Shown: positions 45,246 to 55,372, counted from the first letter of the stretch. The stretch: DNA of 64,000 bases from Prevotella jejuni (GCF_900187995.1 NZ_FZNZ01000005.1:1-64000); one strand, 5' to 3'. The notes: generated from the letters alone by a model not told the origin. Numbers and translations are program-made.

Positions 45246-45550
45246 GAACATACCCTTCTTGGGGCAAGAAGGGCATGTTCTGCGTGCAAGAAGGGCATGT
45301 TCTGAATTGTTGTTAAGGCCCTTCTGCAATCGGGAAGGGCATGAGAAGGGGAAGGGGGGAGGTTTTTCTCTCACGCTGGGGAGTTTTATCTCTCACAGAG
45401 CACACAAAGTTCACGGAGGTTTTAAGCGCACGTATTAATTCGTGGGGTAAGTTTTTCTCTCACAGAATACACAGATTTAACAGAACCTTTTTGCGCACGT
45501 TTCGAACCCACAGAACGCCTCCGGCATACAGAATTCACAGAACGTTATAG
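45246..45550. repeat. CAAGAAGGGC hairpins and CACAGA-type element
   Basis: Two copies of the CAAGAAGGGCATGTTCTG element (45246-45302), the first a full hairpin with GAACAT/ATGTTC outer arms, then a CACAGA-type element (45365-45550) with CACAGAACGCCTCCGGCATACAGA, shared with 32400 and 26530. GGGTGTTGGGTG units follow at 45555-45585. No gene is supported from 45159 to 46666. Confidence 0.75.
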
Positions 45551-45849
45551 TTAAAGGTGGGTGTTGGGTGTTGGGTGTTGGGTGTTGATGATTAGTTATA
45601 GAGGGGGAAAGGCCAGTTAGTAGAAGGGCCAGTTGTTGTTGTCAGTAAGGGCGTTGTCTTGCCATGTCAACTTACACAAATCTGCATTCTACCATATATA
45701 TTGATTCTTCATAGACCTCTGTTTTAGTGCAACAAACTTACAACTTTTTTGCTATAATGACAAGTCTTTGCGGAGAAAAAAGCAATTATTCTCCGCAAAC
45801 TTGCGGAGAATATGCTTTCTATTCTTGGTATGTGGGCAAGTAGACGAGT

Positions 45850-46500
45850 GAACAAGTGGACGAGTTAACCAGTTGCTTGCGACGATAAATCACAGCTTAT
45901 AGTAGTAATTATAAACTGCGAATATTTGGATTTGAGCTTTGAACTATATGATTTGTAGCTTTAATGACTACGAATTGCTCGAATGACACGAATTACTTGA
46001 CTATCACAATTCGTACAATTAGTGAAATTCGTAGTTCTTTGTTGGTAGTTGATAAGTTAACAAGTTTACCAGTTGCTTGCGACGCTAAATCACTGCTCAT
46101 AGTAGTAATTATAAACTGCGAATATTGGAATATGAGCTTTGAACTATATGAGTTGTACATTTAATGACTACGAATTTCTCGAATGACACGAATAGCTTAG
46201 CTATAACAATTCGTACAATTAGAGAAATTCGTAGTTCTTTGTTAGTAGTTGACAAGTGGACAAGTTAACCAGTTGCTTGCAACGATAAATCACAGCTTAT
46301 AGTAGTAATTATAAACTTTGAATATTTGGATTTGAGCTTTGAACTATATGATTTGTAGCTTTAATGACTACGAATTTTTCGAATGGTACGAATAGCTTAG
46401 CTATAACAATTCGTACAATTAGAGAAATTCGTAGTTCTTTGTTGGTAGTTGACAAGTAGATTAGTTTACGAGTTGTTTGTAGCAATAAACGACAGTTGAT
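45850..46500. repeat. 200-bp tandem satellite, just over three copies
   Basis: The marker AGTTGCTTGC occurs at 45871, 46071 and 46271, with AGTTGTTTGT at 46471, an exact 200-base period. Each unit contains an inverted repeat CTACGAATTTCT...AGAAATTCGTAG (for example 46168-46179/46223-46234), with a second inner pair ACGAAT/ATTCGT. Copies differ by a few percent. Short frames inside are not conserved as protein. Confidence 0.85.
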
Positions 46501-46584
46501 ATTGGTTATCATAATTATGACGTACTGAGGAGAACTTCGTTTGAATAATGATGGATTGTGAATGATGAATTATATTTAGATTAA

Positions 46585-46622
46585 ACAAAAAAGCCTCCGA
46601 AGTAATGAATACTTCGGAGGCT
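46585..46622 (-). terminator. Terminator of the N-glycan-type operon
   Basis: Arms AGCCTCCGAAGTA (46592-46604) and TACTTCGGAGGCT (46610-46622) form a perfect 13-bp stem with a 5-nt loop. On the minus strand it is followed by TTTTTGTTTAA. It lies 44 nt after the last gene of the operon. Confidence 0.88.
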
Positions 46623-46666
46623 AAATCTGTATGCGCTACTATGAGCGGATAGAAGTTAACGCTTAC

Positions 46667-47674
46667 TCATAAGCTCCAATCAAGATACTCGTAAGCACCA
46701 ATCTCACCAATCAAGAAACGTGGGTTCTCGCTTTCGTCAAAGCTCTGGAGGATTGTCAGCTTAACAAACTTACATGTTACTGGAGTATTAAATACAATTG
46801 GGAATGGAGTATCATCATCATAGGTTGAGGCTGCAGTGGCAGTACCCATGTTTGTCCATGTCTTACCGTCTAAGCTGGTAGCTACAGCCACCTTCTTCAC
46901 ACCATATCCGTAGCTTGTGTAGTTGCAAAGGATACCAACACCAATCAGTTCCTTTGTGCTATTGAATGCCATTGTAAACTCTGGTTCATAATAGGTATAT
47001 GAATACACATAGGTGTTGTTATCGCCATCATTCAACTTTGCTGCATTAGAACTGCTGAGTGTAGTTGACATCTGATATTCGTTCAATGCAATCTGCTTGT
47101 CTGCATTGAGCGTACCAGATGCATTGATGTTATCGAAGGTGAAGTTAGTTGCTACAACCACCTTAGTACTTGTCTTTGCTGTTTCAGCTCCATCAACACT
47201 CTTCATAACAACAGATGTCACACCGTTCTTCAACATTGTCAGATTCTTGAGTGCATCGCCATTGACCAACTTAACAGTGATGGGTTCAGAGGTCAGCTGT
47301 CCCTTTGCGATGGTAACAGATGTCTTGTTAAGACGGATTGCGTCAGTGCTCATCACCTCTTCGCTACTGTTAGCCTCAACACCGTCAGATGTAGCAGCCA
47401 ATGTAACAGTAACATCCTTCTCAGATGGAGAAGACAGTCTTACGTAGAACTGTGCGCTATCACCTGTCAAGGTAACAGCTGTTGCCGACTTCTCACCTGC
47501 AAGCGACACCTTGTTGCCCTCACTGCTACCAGTGTAGAGATATGCCTTTGCAGAGTAGTTTTCTTCTGCAGTAGGGTAGAGCGTGCTACCAACTTCTGGT
47601 TCGCTCTGACAAGATGCCAGTGTGGCAGCAACCAAAGAGGCTGCCAGCACTGACTTGAATACGTTTATTTTCAT
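46667..47674 (-). CDS. DUF1735-like and F5/8C-type lipoprotein
   Basis: The frame is open to 47704, but MKINVFKSVLAASL at 47674 starts a lipoprotein signal with lipobox LASC; product 335 residues. About 30-175 is a DUF1735-like beta-sandwich with two repeated strands (VTLTGDSAQFYVRLSSPSEKD, ITVKLVNGDAL). About 190-335 is a discoidin/F5-8C-type domain (TMAFNSTKELIGVGILCNY, VAVATSLDGKTWTNMG, CKFVKLTIL). This is a surface glycan-binding accessory protein. It is the last gene of the operon, 19 nt after the LamG protein gene. Confidence 0.78.
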   Translation of the reverse strand: MKINVFKSVLAASLVAATLASCQSEPEVGSTLYPTAEENYSAKAYLYTGSSEGNKVSLAGEKSATAVTLTGDSAQFYVRLSSPSEKDVTVTLAATSDGVEANSSEEVMSTDAIRLNKTSVTIAKGQLTSEPITVKLVNGDALKNLTMLKNGVTSVVMKSVDGAETAKTSTKVVVATNFTFDNINASGTLNADKQIALNEYQMSTTLSSSNAAKLNDGDNNTYVYSYTYYEPEFTMAFNSTKELIGVGILCNYTSYGYGVKKVAVATSLDGKTWTNMGTATAASTYDDDTPFPIVFNTPVTCKFVKLTILQSFDESENPRFLIGEIGAYEYLDWSL

Positions 47675-47693
47675 ATTTGAGTTTCCTTTTGAC

Positions 47694-48854
47694 TTATTTA
47701 CCATCGATTCTTACGTTCTGCTCCCAAGTAGGAACAGCTACACACTTACCTGTGTTGTTATGACCAGTAGCGTCCTTGAAGGTATCGCCCTGACCCTCGT
47801 TGAGCTTCCAATAAGCCTCCAAGTCGGTGCTCTTAGCGTCACAAGCATACATGTTATTAGCAATCTGAGCCTGTGTACGAGCCACTGTCCAGAAGCGTAA
47901 CTCACTCACCTTCACGTTAGCCTTGAGGTAGTCTGTGTTACCGAAGTTAAAGGTGTTGCTGAGGTTAGTTGTCTTACCAGGGAGGTCCATAGAGTTATCA
48001 AGCACACCGTTAACATAGAGGTAGAGCTTTGTCCCTGTGCAAACGAATGCGAGGTGATACCACTGGTTCTCGTTGAAGAGCTGCTTACTGTTCATCTGTG
48101 TACCTTGCGTCTTAATCTGCAAACGGTTACCCTCGATAGGAGCATCACCGAAGCGAGTATAAATCTCGCCACCATCATTACCCCATGCACCGAAGAGCGT
48201 CTGGTTGTTAAGTTCGCCAAGCGCCGTACCGAGCTTACTGATGTTCACGTTCATCTCGACAGTCCACTGTGAAAGGTTATAGGTCTGACGCATTGCGAAG
48301 TGGATGTTATGCGTAGAGTTAACGATTGGCACAGCCTGATAAACAACCTGATCGAGGACGTAAACCATAGTACTACCAGAGTTCAAGACGTCATACTTAC
48401 CATCTTTACTCTTCAGACGGAGGGCAACAGCATATTTCAGACCGCTGTCCTTCAGTGCCTGTGTCAATGGGTTGATTGTCAGTGTCACCTCAGAAGAGAC
48501 CGACTTACCATTCTCAATCGTCACCTCATTAGAAGAGAGAGAGTAGAGATTAGCAGGCAGCGCCTTGTAAGAAGTCTCGTTACGCTGGTTGTATTCAGCC
48601 AGAGCTGTTGTGTCAGCTACAATCTCGAAAGTATAGTCCTGTGTAGCAGGGTCGGACAGACGCACGTTCACAGAAGAAGTGACAGCCGACGTACCGATAG
48701 TAATATTCTGGCTTGAATTGCCGTTAGTATTGGTCTGTGCGATATACGCCTGATTAGAAAGAGGCGAATATTCAGCATTGTTACATGCGCCCAGCAGTGT
48801 CAGAGAGGCCATAGCCACAGCTCCGACGAAAAGCTTAGAAATATTGTATTTCAT
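47694..48854 (-). CDS. DUF1735 and LamG-type surface lipoprotein
   Basis: A 386-residue lipoprotein (lipobox LLGAC, residue about 24). About 35-165 is the DUF1735 domain, also found at the N-terminus of the Bacteroides GH18 enzyme BT3987. About 175-386 is a LamG/concanavalin-like jelly roll (WTVEMNVNISKLG, NQWYHLAFVCTGTKLYLYVNG, ELRFWTVARTQAQI, EAYWKLNEGQGD). The latter binds sugars in relatives. No catalytic residues are apparent. It lies 16 nt after the GH18 gene in one operon. Confidence 0.82.
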   Translation of the reverse strand: MKYNISKLFVGAVAMASLTLLGACNNAEYSPLSNQAYIAQTNTNGNSSQNITIGTSAVTSSVNVRLSDPATQDYTFEIVADTTALAEYNQRNETSYKALPANLYSLSSNEVTIENGKSVSSEVTLTINPLTQALKDSGLKYAVALRLKSKDGKYDVLNSGSTMVYVLDQVVYQAVPIVNSTHNIHFAMRQTYNLSQWTVEMNVNISKLGTALGELNNQTLFGAWGNDGGEIYTRFGDAPIEGNRLQIKTQGTQMNSKQLFNENQWYHLAFVCTGTKLYLYVNGVLDNSMDLPGKTTNLSNTFNFGNTDYLKANVKVSELRFWTVARTQAQIANNMYACDAKSTDLEAYWKLNEGQGDTFKDATGHNNTGKCVAVPTWEQNVRIDGK

Positions 48855-48870
48855 AATTTGAATGTCTTGA

Positions 48871-49962
48871 TTATTGGATTGATGGGTTCATAATCTGAAT
48901 AGCCTTACGCAAGAAAGGATAGTTGCCAGTCTTTCCAGACACGTTATATTCGTACTCCATGTGATAGGTTCCTACACCACCCTTGCGGTAGGTTACGTTA
49001 TTGTAAACTGGGTTCCAGTAGGCCATACCTAAGAGTGAAGGAACAGCCTGACCATTGTCTAACCAGAAGTTTACACCACCCTTACCAGCATAGTTCTCAA
49101 AGTTCTCGCAGACGATGAGCTTCTTAGCCACCTGCTCCGGTGTGAGATACTGCTGGAAGTGAGTAACCTGTGTTGCAAAGCGACTGTTCAGATCACTGTT
49201 ACCAGAAGAGCTATAAGCCTGAAGGATGAAGTAATTGAAGTATTCGCCATACTCAGCAGCCATAGCGTCAGGCTCACCATCGATAACGAACATCTTATCA
49301 GTACCCGACTTAGGACCGATACGCTTGCCCATAGTCTTTACGAAAGCCTCCATCACCTTAGCGTTCTGCCAAAGCTCCTTATCGGTTTGGAAAGGCTGGG
49401 CGTATGAAGGTTCAGCATCGAGGTCGAAGCCGTCATAGCCATACTTAGCGATAGTATCGCAGATAGCATTTGCATATTTCTCAGTAGCAGCAATCTGTGA
49501 AGCCTCATCGTTGCCCCATCCCCAGAACTTATGACGCCACTCTTTCCATGTGAGCGTAGAGTCTGTCTTGGTAGGAGTGATCTGGTCGCCAATGTCGAAA
49601 ACAAGGCAGCTGATGAGCACCTTCGTACCCTTAGTCTTCTGAACAAAACGCAAGTCTTTCAGCATCGCCTCAGAAGGGTTTTTCCAGTTACCCCATAGAG
49701 AAACGAAGTCAGTACTATCAGGAAGACCCGCCAAAGAGTTCTCGTGGGTAACACCAGAGCCTGTCCAGTTGCCAAACCAACCGAAAGCTACAGAGTGGTC
49801 AGTCTTCTTATAGTTACGGAGTTGCGCATAGTAAGCCTCCGACTTATTTGAGTGAGTAAGGTCAGCTCCGTCCTTAGCCTCAGTTTCAGTCCAATCGCTG
49901 CAGGCTGTGAAAGCCGTTGCAGCGCAGGCTGAAAGCAAGAATATCTTTATTAAATTCTTCAT
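48871..49962 (-). CDS. GH18 surface lipoprotein, probable endo-beta-N-acetylglucosaminidase
   Basis: A 363-residue lipoprotein (lipobox FTAC, residue about 20) with one GH18 barrel. The catalytic strand reads DGFDLDAE (177-184), the complete D-x-x-D-x-D-x-E motif with E184 as acid. Its length and DAEPSY ending fit EndoS/EndoF-type enzymes better than true chitinases. These cut the chitobiose core of N-glycans. The operon order SusC, SusD-like_2, GH18, DUF1735-LamG and DUF1735-like resembles the Bacteroides thetaiotaomicron BT3983-BT3987 high-mannose N-glycan locus. The GH18 gene is placed third here, rather than fifth. Activity is inferred from motif and context; the GH92 mannosidases expected for full use are not in the window. 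Confidence 0.85.
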   Translation of the reverse strand: MKNLIKIFLLSACAATAFTACSDWTETEAKDGADLTHSNKSEAYYAQLRNYKKTDHSVAFGWFGNWTGSGVTHENSLAGLPDSTDFVSLWGNWKNPSEAMLKDLRFVQKTKGTKVLISCLVFDIGDQITPTKTDSTLTWKEWRHKFWGWGNDEASQIAATEKYANAICDTIAKYGYDGFDLDAEPSYAQPFQTDKELWQNAKVMEAFVKTMGKRIGPKSGTDKMFVIDGEPDAMAAEYGEYFNYFILQAYSSSGNSDLNSRFATQVTHFQQYLTPEQVAKKLIVCENFENYAGKGGVNFWLDNGQAVPSLLGMAYWNPVYNNVTYRKGGVGTYHMEYEYNVSGKTGNYPFLRKAIQIMNPSIQ

Positions 49963-49997
49963 TTTTTATCGAATGTTTATTGTATGATAGATATCGT

Positions 49998-51551
49998 TTA
50001 ACGCTGCCACCACATCTTGGTTGCATAGTCGTCATTACCCTTTAACAGCTGTACAGCCTTAATATAGTTTGCCTTGTTATTGGTAGCCTCATCAATATCA
50101 AATGGGATACGATTGGCAACTTGGATGCTATAGTCTGTTGACTGTGCCAGAGGGAACACCTTTGGATAGCCTGTACGACGGATTTCGCTCCAGCCTTCCT
50201 GTCCGTTAGGGAACATTGCAATCCATTTCTGAGTAATCAGACGCTCCATCTTCTGCTCGTCAGTAGCTGAGTCGTCCCATTTGATAGTGATATTGCTGAC
50301 AGCATTAACATTCCCACCGTAGTCGCTGATTGGGTCGACATAGTTTGCCTCAGTTGATGTGTTATCAGCCAAGTAGGTCGTTGCATCGCCAGCACCCCAC
50401 TGTTCGAAGGAGAGTTTCACACCCTCTTCATAGAGACTCTTAGCGGTACCACCCATATTACTCCATCCTGCCAACGCACCTTCTGCACGACAGAAAGCCA
50501 TCTCAGAAGCAGTGAGCCATACGCCCTTGCTGTCCTGCTTGATGTTAGCAGCAGAGTAAGCCTTACCTGCTGTGGTCTTATTACCAATCTTTGCAGCGGC
50601 ACGACAGCCGATAATAGCACGGTTGCCAGCCTCTTCTGTAGGCTTAAAGAACTTTGTCAGACGTGGGTCGTTGTAACCTGTGAGGTAGCTCTCAAGGTCG
50701 GCACAAGCACGGCTATCGCCCCACTCTACGGATGTCTTATACTGTCCGTTTGGTGTGTAAGCTATAGCGCAGTTGTCCTCATTGCTTGTGATGACACCGT
50801 CCTGTACTGCCTGCTCACCTAATTGCTTAGCCAATGTTGGCTCAACATAGCGGATGCGGATAGCAATACGGAGCTTCAAAGAGTTCGCATACTTCAACCA
50901 TTTAGCCATCTTACCTTGATAGACCTTGTCATGACCATCAGCGATAGTCATATTCTCGTTGGCAGCAACCAATGGTTTGATGATGTCAGTTGCCTTGTTG
51001 AGGTCAGCAATGAGACTCTTGTAAACATCCTCCTGTGATGAGTAAGCATTGCCATCAGTAGCGTCAGCACCGATAGGGAGTGGTCCGTACATATCTGTAA
51101 GACGCATGAACGACTGTGCACGGAGTATCAAAGCCCAAGCATAAACTGGTCCTTCGCTCTTTGTCACACGTGCAATCTCCTTGAAAGCAGACACCGTCTT
51201 TGTCATAGAATCCTTGAACGGATAGCGTACCCAACCATTAGGTGCATTGAGACGAGCAAAGTTCTTCTCTGAGAAACCATTATTAGCGTATGTCATGTAA
51301 CGGCCTAAGTAGTTACCGATAAGGTCTTCGTTCATCTGGTAAGCATTCTCCTGCTCAGGGAAAGCCTCGTTCTCCATCTGTACGAGGAAAGATGAGGTTT
51401 GATAGTTGTCGCGTGACAAGTCTTCGAGAGAAGCACCCGTTCCTGGACGGTTTGCCTCTTGGAATCCGTCTGTACAAGACGACATTGAGCATAGCAGCAC
51501 ACTTGCGAATGTGCAAGCTGTGACCGCTTTATATATATTAATCTTTTTCAT
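49998..51551 (-). CDS. susD: SusD-like_2 outer-membrane lipoprotein
   Basis: A 517-residue lipoprotein with lipobox MSSC (residue about 26). It matches the SusD-like_2 type: N-terminal TDGFQEANRPG, helices with YAWALILRAQSFMRLTDMYGPLP, and C-terminal LITQKWIAMFPNGQEGWSEIRRTGYP. It binds and delivers glycan to the SusC partner. It follows SusC by 31 nt. The symbol denotes the family. BT3984 of the N-glycan locus is also of this subtype, to my memory. Confidence 0.92.
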   Translation of the reverse strand: MKKINIYKAVTACTFASVLLCSMSSCTDGFQEANRPGTGASLEDLSRDNYQTSSFLVQMENEAFPEQENAYQMNEDLIGNYLGRYMTYANNGFSEKNFARLNAPNGWVRYPFKDSMTKTVSAFKEIARVTKSEGPVYAWALILRAQSFMRLTDMYGPLPIGADATDGNAYSSQEDVYKSLIADLNKATDIIKPLVAANENMTIADGHDKVYQGKMAKWLKYANSLKLRIAIRIRYVEPTLAKQLGEQAVQDGVITSNEDNCAIAYTPNGQYKTSVEWGDSRACADLESYLTGYNDPRLTKFFKPTEEAGNRAIIGCRAAAKIGNKTTAGKAYSAANIKQDSKGVWLTASEMAFCRAEGALAGWSNMGGTAKSLYEEGVKLSFEQWGAGDATTYLADNTSTEANYVDPISDYGGNVNAVSNITIKWDDSATDEQKMERLITQKWIAMFPNGQEGWSEIRRTGYPKVFPLAQSTDYSIQVANRIPFDIDEATNNKANYIKAVQLLKGNDDYATKMWWQR

Positions 51552-51582
51552 TTATATTTCGATTAAATGAGTGGTTAAATGT

Positions 51583-54500
51583 TTAGAATTTAAGCTTCAC
51601 ATTGAAACCAAGTGAACGGAGGCTTGGCTGCATGAGGTAGTCGAAGCCCTGATAGTAGGTACCTGTTGATGCTGTTGCCTCTGGATCGAATGGTGCCTTG
51701 TTGTAAAGCATAAGGAGGTTGTTGGCTGTCAAACCAAGTGTCAGCTCCATACCGCCTAACATTCGACGTGGGAAGGTGTAAGCAAGGTGTGCCTCCTGGA
51801 TACGTGCGTTGGTTGCACTGTAAATATACTCTGACCAGATTGGGTTCTCACCACCTACTACAGCATAGTATTTCTCGGCTGATACCAAACCATTGTTTAC
51901 TGCGATACCACCCTTGTCGCGAGCGTCAGCAGATGCCTTAGACACACCGTAAGCATCCATCAACGCCTGTGTCTGTGACATTACGATACCACCGAAACGT
52001 GCGGTAACAACGAAGCCGAAGTTGATACCCTTCCAAGAGAAGTCGTTAGAGAAACCGATGTTACCCTTTGGAAGTACTGAACCACGATAAGATGGATTAG
52101 AGAGATTCACCTGTGATACGGATCCGTCTTTTACAGCGATGTTGCCTTCTGCGTCGCGCTTGAAGTCGCTGGTCATATAGAGGTCGCCCATCGTACCACC
52201 CTTCTTAAGAATGATGTTAGCACCACTCAAACCACCTTGGTTGATAACCTCGTTTGGATCGTCGAGCAACTCAACAATCTTGTTGCGGTTAGCACTGTAA
52301 GTGAAGTTGGTGTTCCATGCAAAGTCGCCCCATGAATGGCCATAACCCAATGAGAGCTCAATACCACGGTTTCTTACGTTACCCGTCTGTACATACTCTG
52401 AAGAGAAGCCCTGACCGCCTGTGATAGGACGAAGGAAGGTCTGGTTGCGAGTGTTTGACTGATAGAGTGTGACGTCTAAGGTCAATGCGTTATTGAAGAA
52501 ACGTGTTGTCAAACCAGCCTCCCAAGAGTTGGTACGCTCTGGTCGGAAGTTGGATGGGAACTTATAAGTTACGGTGCTATAAGTACCTGACGCTGGGTTA
52601 TACTGATAACGCCATGGTGAGGTGATGTTTGGAGAAATCGCTGAACCTACTGATGCCCATGAGCCACGAACCTTCATGTAGCTTATCCATGATGGGAGCT
52701 TTGCCATCTGAGAGATGACTGCTGACATACCTACTGATGGGTAGAAGAATGATACGTTGTCGGTACCGTCCAAAGCTGAGTCCCAATCGTTACGACCTGT
52801 TACGGTCATAAACAGCATACTGCGCCAGCCTAACTCGACGTTAGCAAAGAGTGAGTTCACCTTGTGAGCATTGTCGGTAAAGATAGGACGATTGTCAGCT
52901 GTTGCCGTACCGTAGTCGATTGCGTTTGGAGTGAACAGGTTAGATGGTGCCTTCAAACCGCCTTGGAATCCTGTTACATTATACTTATGGCGTGTGAACG
53001 AACCACCGAGGTTGGCTGATACTGAGAAATCGTTTAATGTCTTGTTGATATTAAACATCAAGTCGCCATAGAGTGAACGGTCATTCACCTTGTCATAACC
53101 ATAGAAGCCATAGTTTGAGTGTGCGAAGAGATTAGTCGTTGTTGCGTAACGCTTGTCCTGCTGTTTTGTGTTAGCATCGTCCCAACGCAGACGACCCACA
53201 ACGTCCATCCAATCGAAGATCTTATACTTAAGACTTGCACTAACCATGTAACGGCTACGATTGTTTGAACGAACCATACGGTTGGCTACCCAGTATGGGT
53301 TCTGCATACTCAACGCATCACCGAAGTTCCAGTTCTGAACGTTGATACCTCTGGCTGCATCATAAAGCTCGTAAGTACGAACGGCATCGAAGCTCTCACC
53401 ACGTGGGAAGAGATAAACAGCGGTCAATGGGTTGAAATACTGACCCTGTGCTGTCAAGTTCTTATCATGCTCCTTGATGTAATTGAAGTTGAAGTCGAAA
53501 GTCATCTTGTCGTGCAAGAACGTTGTTGTATTGCGGAATGCAAAGTTATAACGGTCGTAGCTGTTATTAGGAATGATACCCTTTGCATTCGTTGTACCTA
53601 CTGAGATATAGGTCTGGTTCTTGTCTGTACCTGCTGTCAGAGCTACGTTGTTCTGAATGTTCGTACCAGTATTGAAGAAGTCCTTTGGCTCATAGTTTCC
53701 ATAGACTGATGGAGTCTTTGCACCCCATGACTTCACTTCGCCAGCACGGTTTACGTATGAGTTCTGGAACTCTGGCATGATAAATGGGTTAGCAAACTGT
53801 GAACTGTTACTTACTGTCACGCTTACCTTACCCTCCTTACCTTTCTTCGTGGTAATCATGATGACACCCTGCGCAGCAGCTGAACCGTAGAGGGCAGCAG
53901 CAGCAGGACCACTGAGGACGCTGATTGACTCGATATCCTCTGGGTTGATATCGGCAATACCTTCTGAACCTGGCTGTGAACTGAACGCACCACCTGAAAT
54001 CTCTCCTTGACTGGTGTTGTTGATTGGCACACCGTCGATTACATACAATGCTTGGTTGCTACGGGTAATTGACTTAGGACCACGCATCACAACGCGCGCT
54101 GCACCACCCATACCAGCTGATGACGCATTGATGTTCACACCGGCTACCTTACCAGCGAGGGAGTTCATGAAGTTAGGATTCTTAACCGTTGTAAGGTTCT
54201 CACCGCCTACCTTCTGAACGTTATAGCTCAACGCCTTCTCTGAACGCTTGATACCCAAAGCGGTTACCACAACTTCCTCAATCTGATGAGCCTCAGCCTT
54301 CAAAGTGATGTTCAATGGTGCATCACCACTTACCTTCACCTCCTCGGTGTTCATACCGATATAGCTGATGATAAGGGTAGCACCCTTATGAGTCGTAATC
54401 TCAAACTTACCATCGAGGTCGGTGGTGGTACCATTCTGCGAATCCTTTACGCGGATAGTAGCACCAATGACAGGCTCTCCGGTGTTGTCAACGATTGTTC

Positions 54501-54684
54501 CGGTAACCTTCACGTCACCACTTGATTGCTGTGTCCCCATTACCTTTGCGGCATTGGCCTTGGTAGCTGCAATGATTACGTTCTTGCCAATGTTGTCAGC
54601 CGAAGTGACATGACTGCTGGCAAAAGCGGTCAAAGAGCAGCAAGATAGGAAAACACTTACTGGTAGAATCTTTCCTTTTCTCAT
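51583..54684 (-). CDS. susC: SusC/RagA TonB-dependent transporter
   Basis: A 1033-residue outer-membrane transporter. A signal peptide (about 1-23) is followed by an unusual linker of about 35 residues (ADNIGKNVIIAATKANAAK), then a carboxypeptidase-regulatory-like domain (VTGTIVDNTGEPVIGATI), a TonB-box-like EEVVVTALG, a plug with VIDGVPI, DIESISVLSGPAAAALYG and AAQGVIMITTKKG, and the barrel ending FNVKLKF. It is the first gene of the operon, with a leader of about 350 nt. It should import N-glycan fragments released by the GH18 enzyme, by context. Confidence 0.95.
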   Translation of the reverse strand: MRKGKILPVSVFLSCCSLTAFASSHVTSADNIGKNVIIAATKANAAKVMGTQQSSGDVKVTGTIVDNTGEPVIGATIRVKDSQNGTTTDLDGKFEITTHKGATLIISYIGMNTEEVKVSGDAPLNITLKAEAHQIEEVVVTALGIKRSEKALSYNVQKVGGENLTTVKNPNFMNSLAGKVAGVNINASSAGMGGAARVVMRGPKSITRSNQALYVIDGVPINNTSQGEISGGAFSSQPGSEGIADINPEDIESISVLSGPAAAALYGSAAAQGVIMITTKKGKEGKVSVTVSNSSQFANPFIMPEFQNSYVNRAGEVKSWGAKTPSVYGNYEPKDFFNTGTNIQNNVALTAGTDKNQTYISVGTTNAKGIIPNNSYDRYNFAFRNTTTFLHDKMTFDFNFNYIKEHDKNLTAQGQYFNPLTAVYLFPRGESFDAVRTYELYDAARGINVQNWNFGDALSMQNPYWVANRMVRSNNRSRYMVSASLKYKIFDWMDVVGRLRWDDANTKQQDKRYATTTNLFAHSNYGFYGYDKVNDRSLYGDLMFNINKTLNDFSVSANLGGSFTRHKYNVTGFQGGLKAPSNLFTPNAIDYGTATADNRPIFTDNAHKVNSLFANVELGWRSMLFMTVTGRNDWDSALDGTDNVSFFYPSVGMSAVISQMAKLPSWISYMKVRGSWASVGSAISPNITSPWRYQYNPASGTYSTVTYKFPSNFRPERTNSWEAGLTTRFFNNALTLDVTLYQSNTRNQTFLRPITGGQGFSSEYVQTGNVRNRGIELSLGYGHSWGDFAWNTNFTYSANRNKIVELLDDPNEVINQGGLSGANIILKKGGTMGDLYMTSDFKRDAEGNIAVKDGSVSQVNLSNPSYRGSVLPKGNIGFSNDFSWKGINFGFVVTARFGGIVMSQTQALMDAYGVSKASADARDKGGIAVNNGLVSAEKYYAVVGGENPIWSEYIYSATNARIQEAHLAYTFPRRMLGGMELTLGLTANNLLMLYNKAPFDPEATASTGTYYQGFDYLMQPSLRSLGFNVKLKF

Positions 54685-54810
54685 TAGTTATTTTATATAT
54701 TTGTTGATAATCTTATTCTGACTTAGGTAAACCTATTTATGTCTTCAGCAGCTCCCTCCTACACTAAAAGCTCCCCTCACCATGAAGGGCTCTCACATTG
54801 TAGAGATCCA

Positions 54811-54913
54811 CCTTATATATATAAGGACTCCATGTTATATATATTGGAACTCCATGCTATATATATTAGGACTCCAGCTTAATATATATTAGCCTTTCAT
54901 CTTATATACATAT
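54811..54913. repeat. 22-23-bp AT-rich tandem repeats in the SusC leader
   Basis: Four copies of a TTATATATATTAGGACTCCATG-type unit plus a partial one. Each has a short TATATATA core able to fold on itself. They lie 130-230 nt before the SusC start, inside the predicted transcript leader, and could affect RNA folding or bind a regulator. Confidence 0.7.
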
Positions 54914-55041
54914 CAGTGTAGTTCTCATTCTCTTTACGGTGTCCCTTAAATTAGAGGTATTCCCTATACTAAATAGGTATTGTCCAAAAGTTATCCATGA
55001 CTACTCATGCGCTTACGGTTTTTTCTGTAGCTTTGTTATTA

Positions 55042-55049
55042 CAAAGATA
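55042..55049 (-). promoter_or_regulatory. Probable promoter of the N-glycan-type operon
   Basis: On the minus strand TATCTTTG at 55049-55042 matches the -7 box; the -33 position has GTG rather than TTG. The start would be near 55035, so the leader is about 350 nt and includes the AT-rich repeats. Confidence 0.45.
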
Positions 55050-55154
55050 ACACTTTACACAGCTATAACACTTAATTTATATCAATAATTTAACAATAAT
55101 AAACACTATTATCATGTTTTTTACTCACTTTGCGAATAGTTAACACTATCCTAT

Positions 55155-55372
55155 AGACAGAATAACCAAGCAGGGACAGGGTAAGAGGAGACAGGGTAAC
55201 AGAGGGACGGAGTAAGAGAAGACAGGGTAACAGAAAAACGGAGAGGGGTAACAAGGGGGAGGTGATAGGGTAAGAGGAGACAGAATAACAGAGGAAACAG
55301 AAAGGTAACAGGGGCGGTGACAGGATAAGAGAAGACAGGGTAACAGAGGAACAGAAGGGAGTAACAAGATAA
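55155..55372. repeat. GACAGGGTAACAG minisatellite
   Basis: Degenerate copies of words such as GACAGGGTAACAGAGGAAC with variable spacing. The same words occur at 59228-59365 and 11505-11700. The minus-strand frames in it encode L/S/C/P-rich sequence only. Confidence 0.75.

Noticed and set aside
44811..46500. Possible CRISPR array
   Set aside because: Repeats are contiguous 66-bp and 200-bp units without unique spacers, and no cas gene is in the window.
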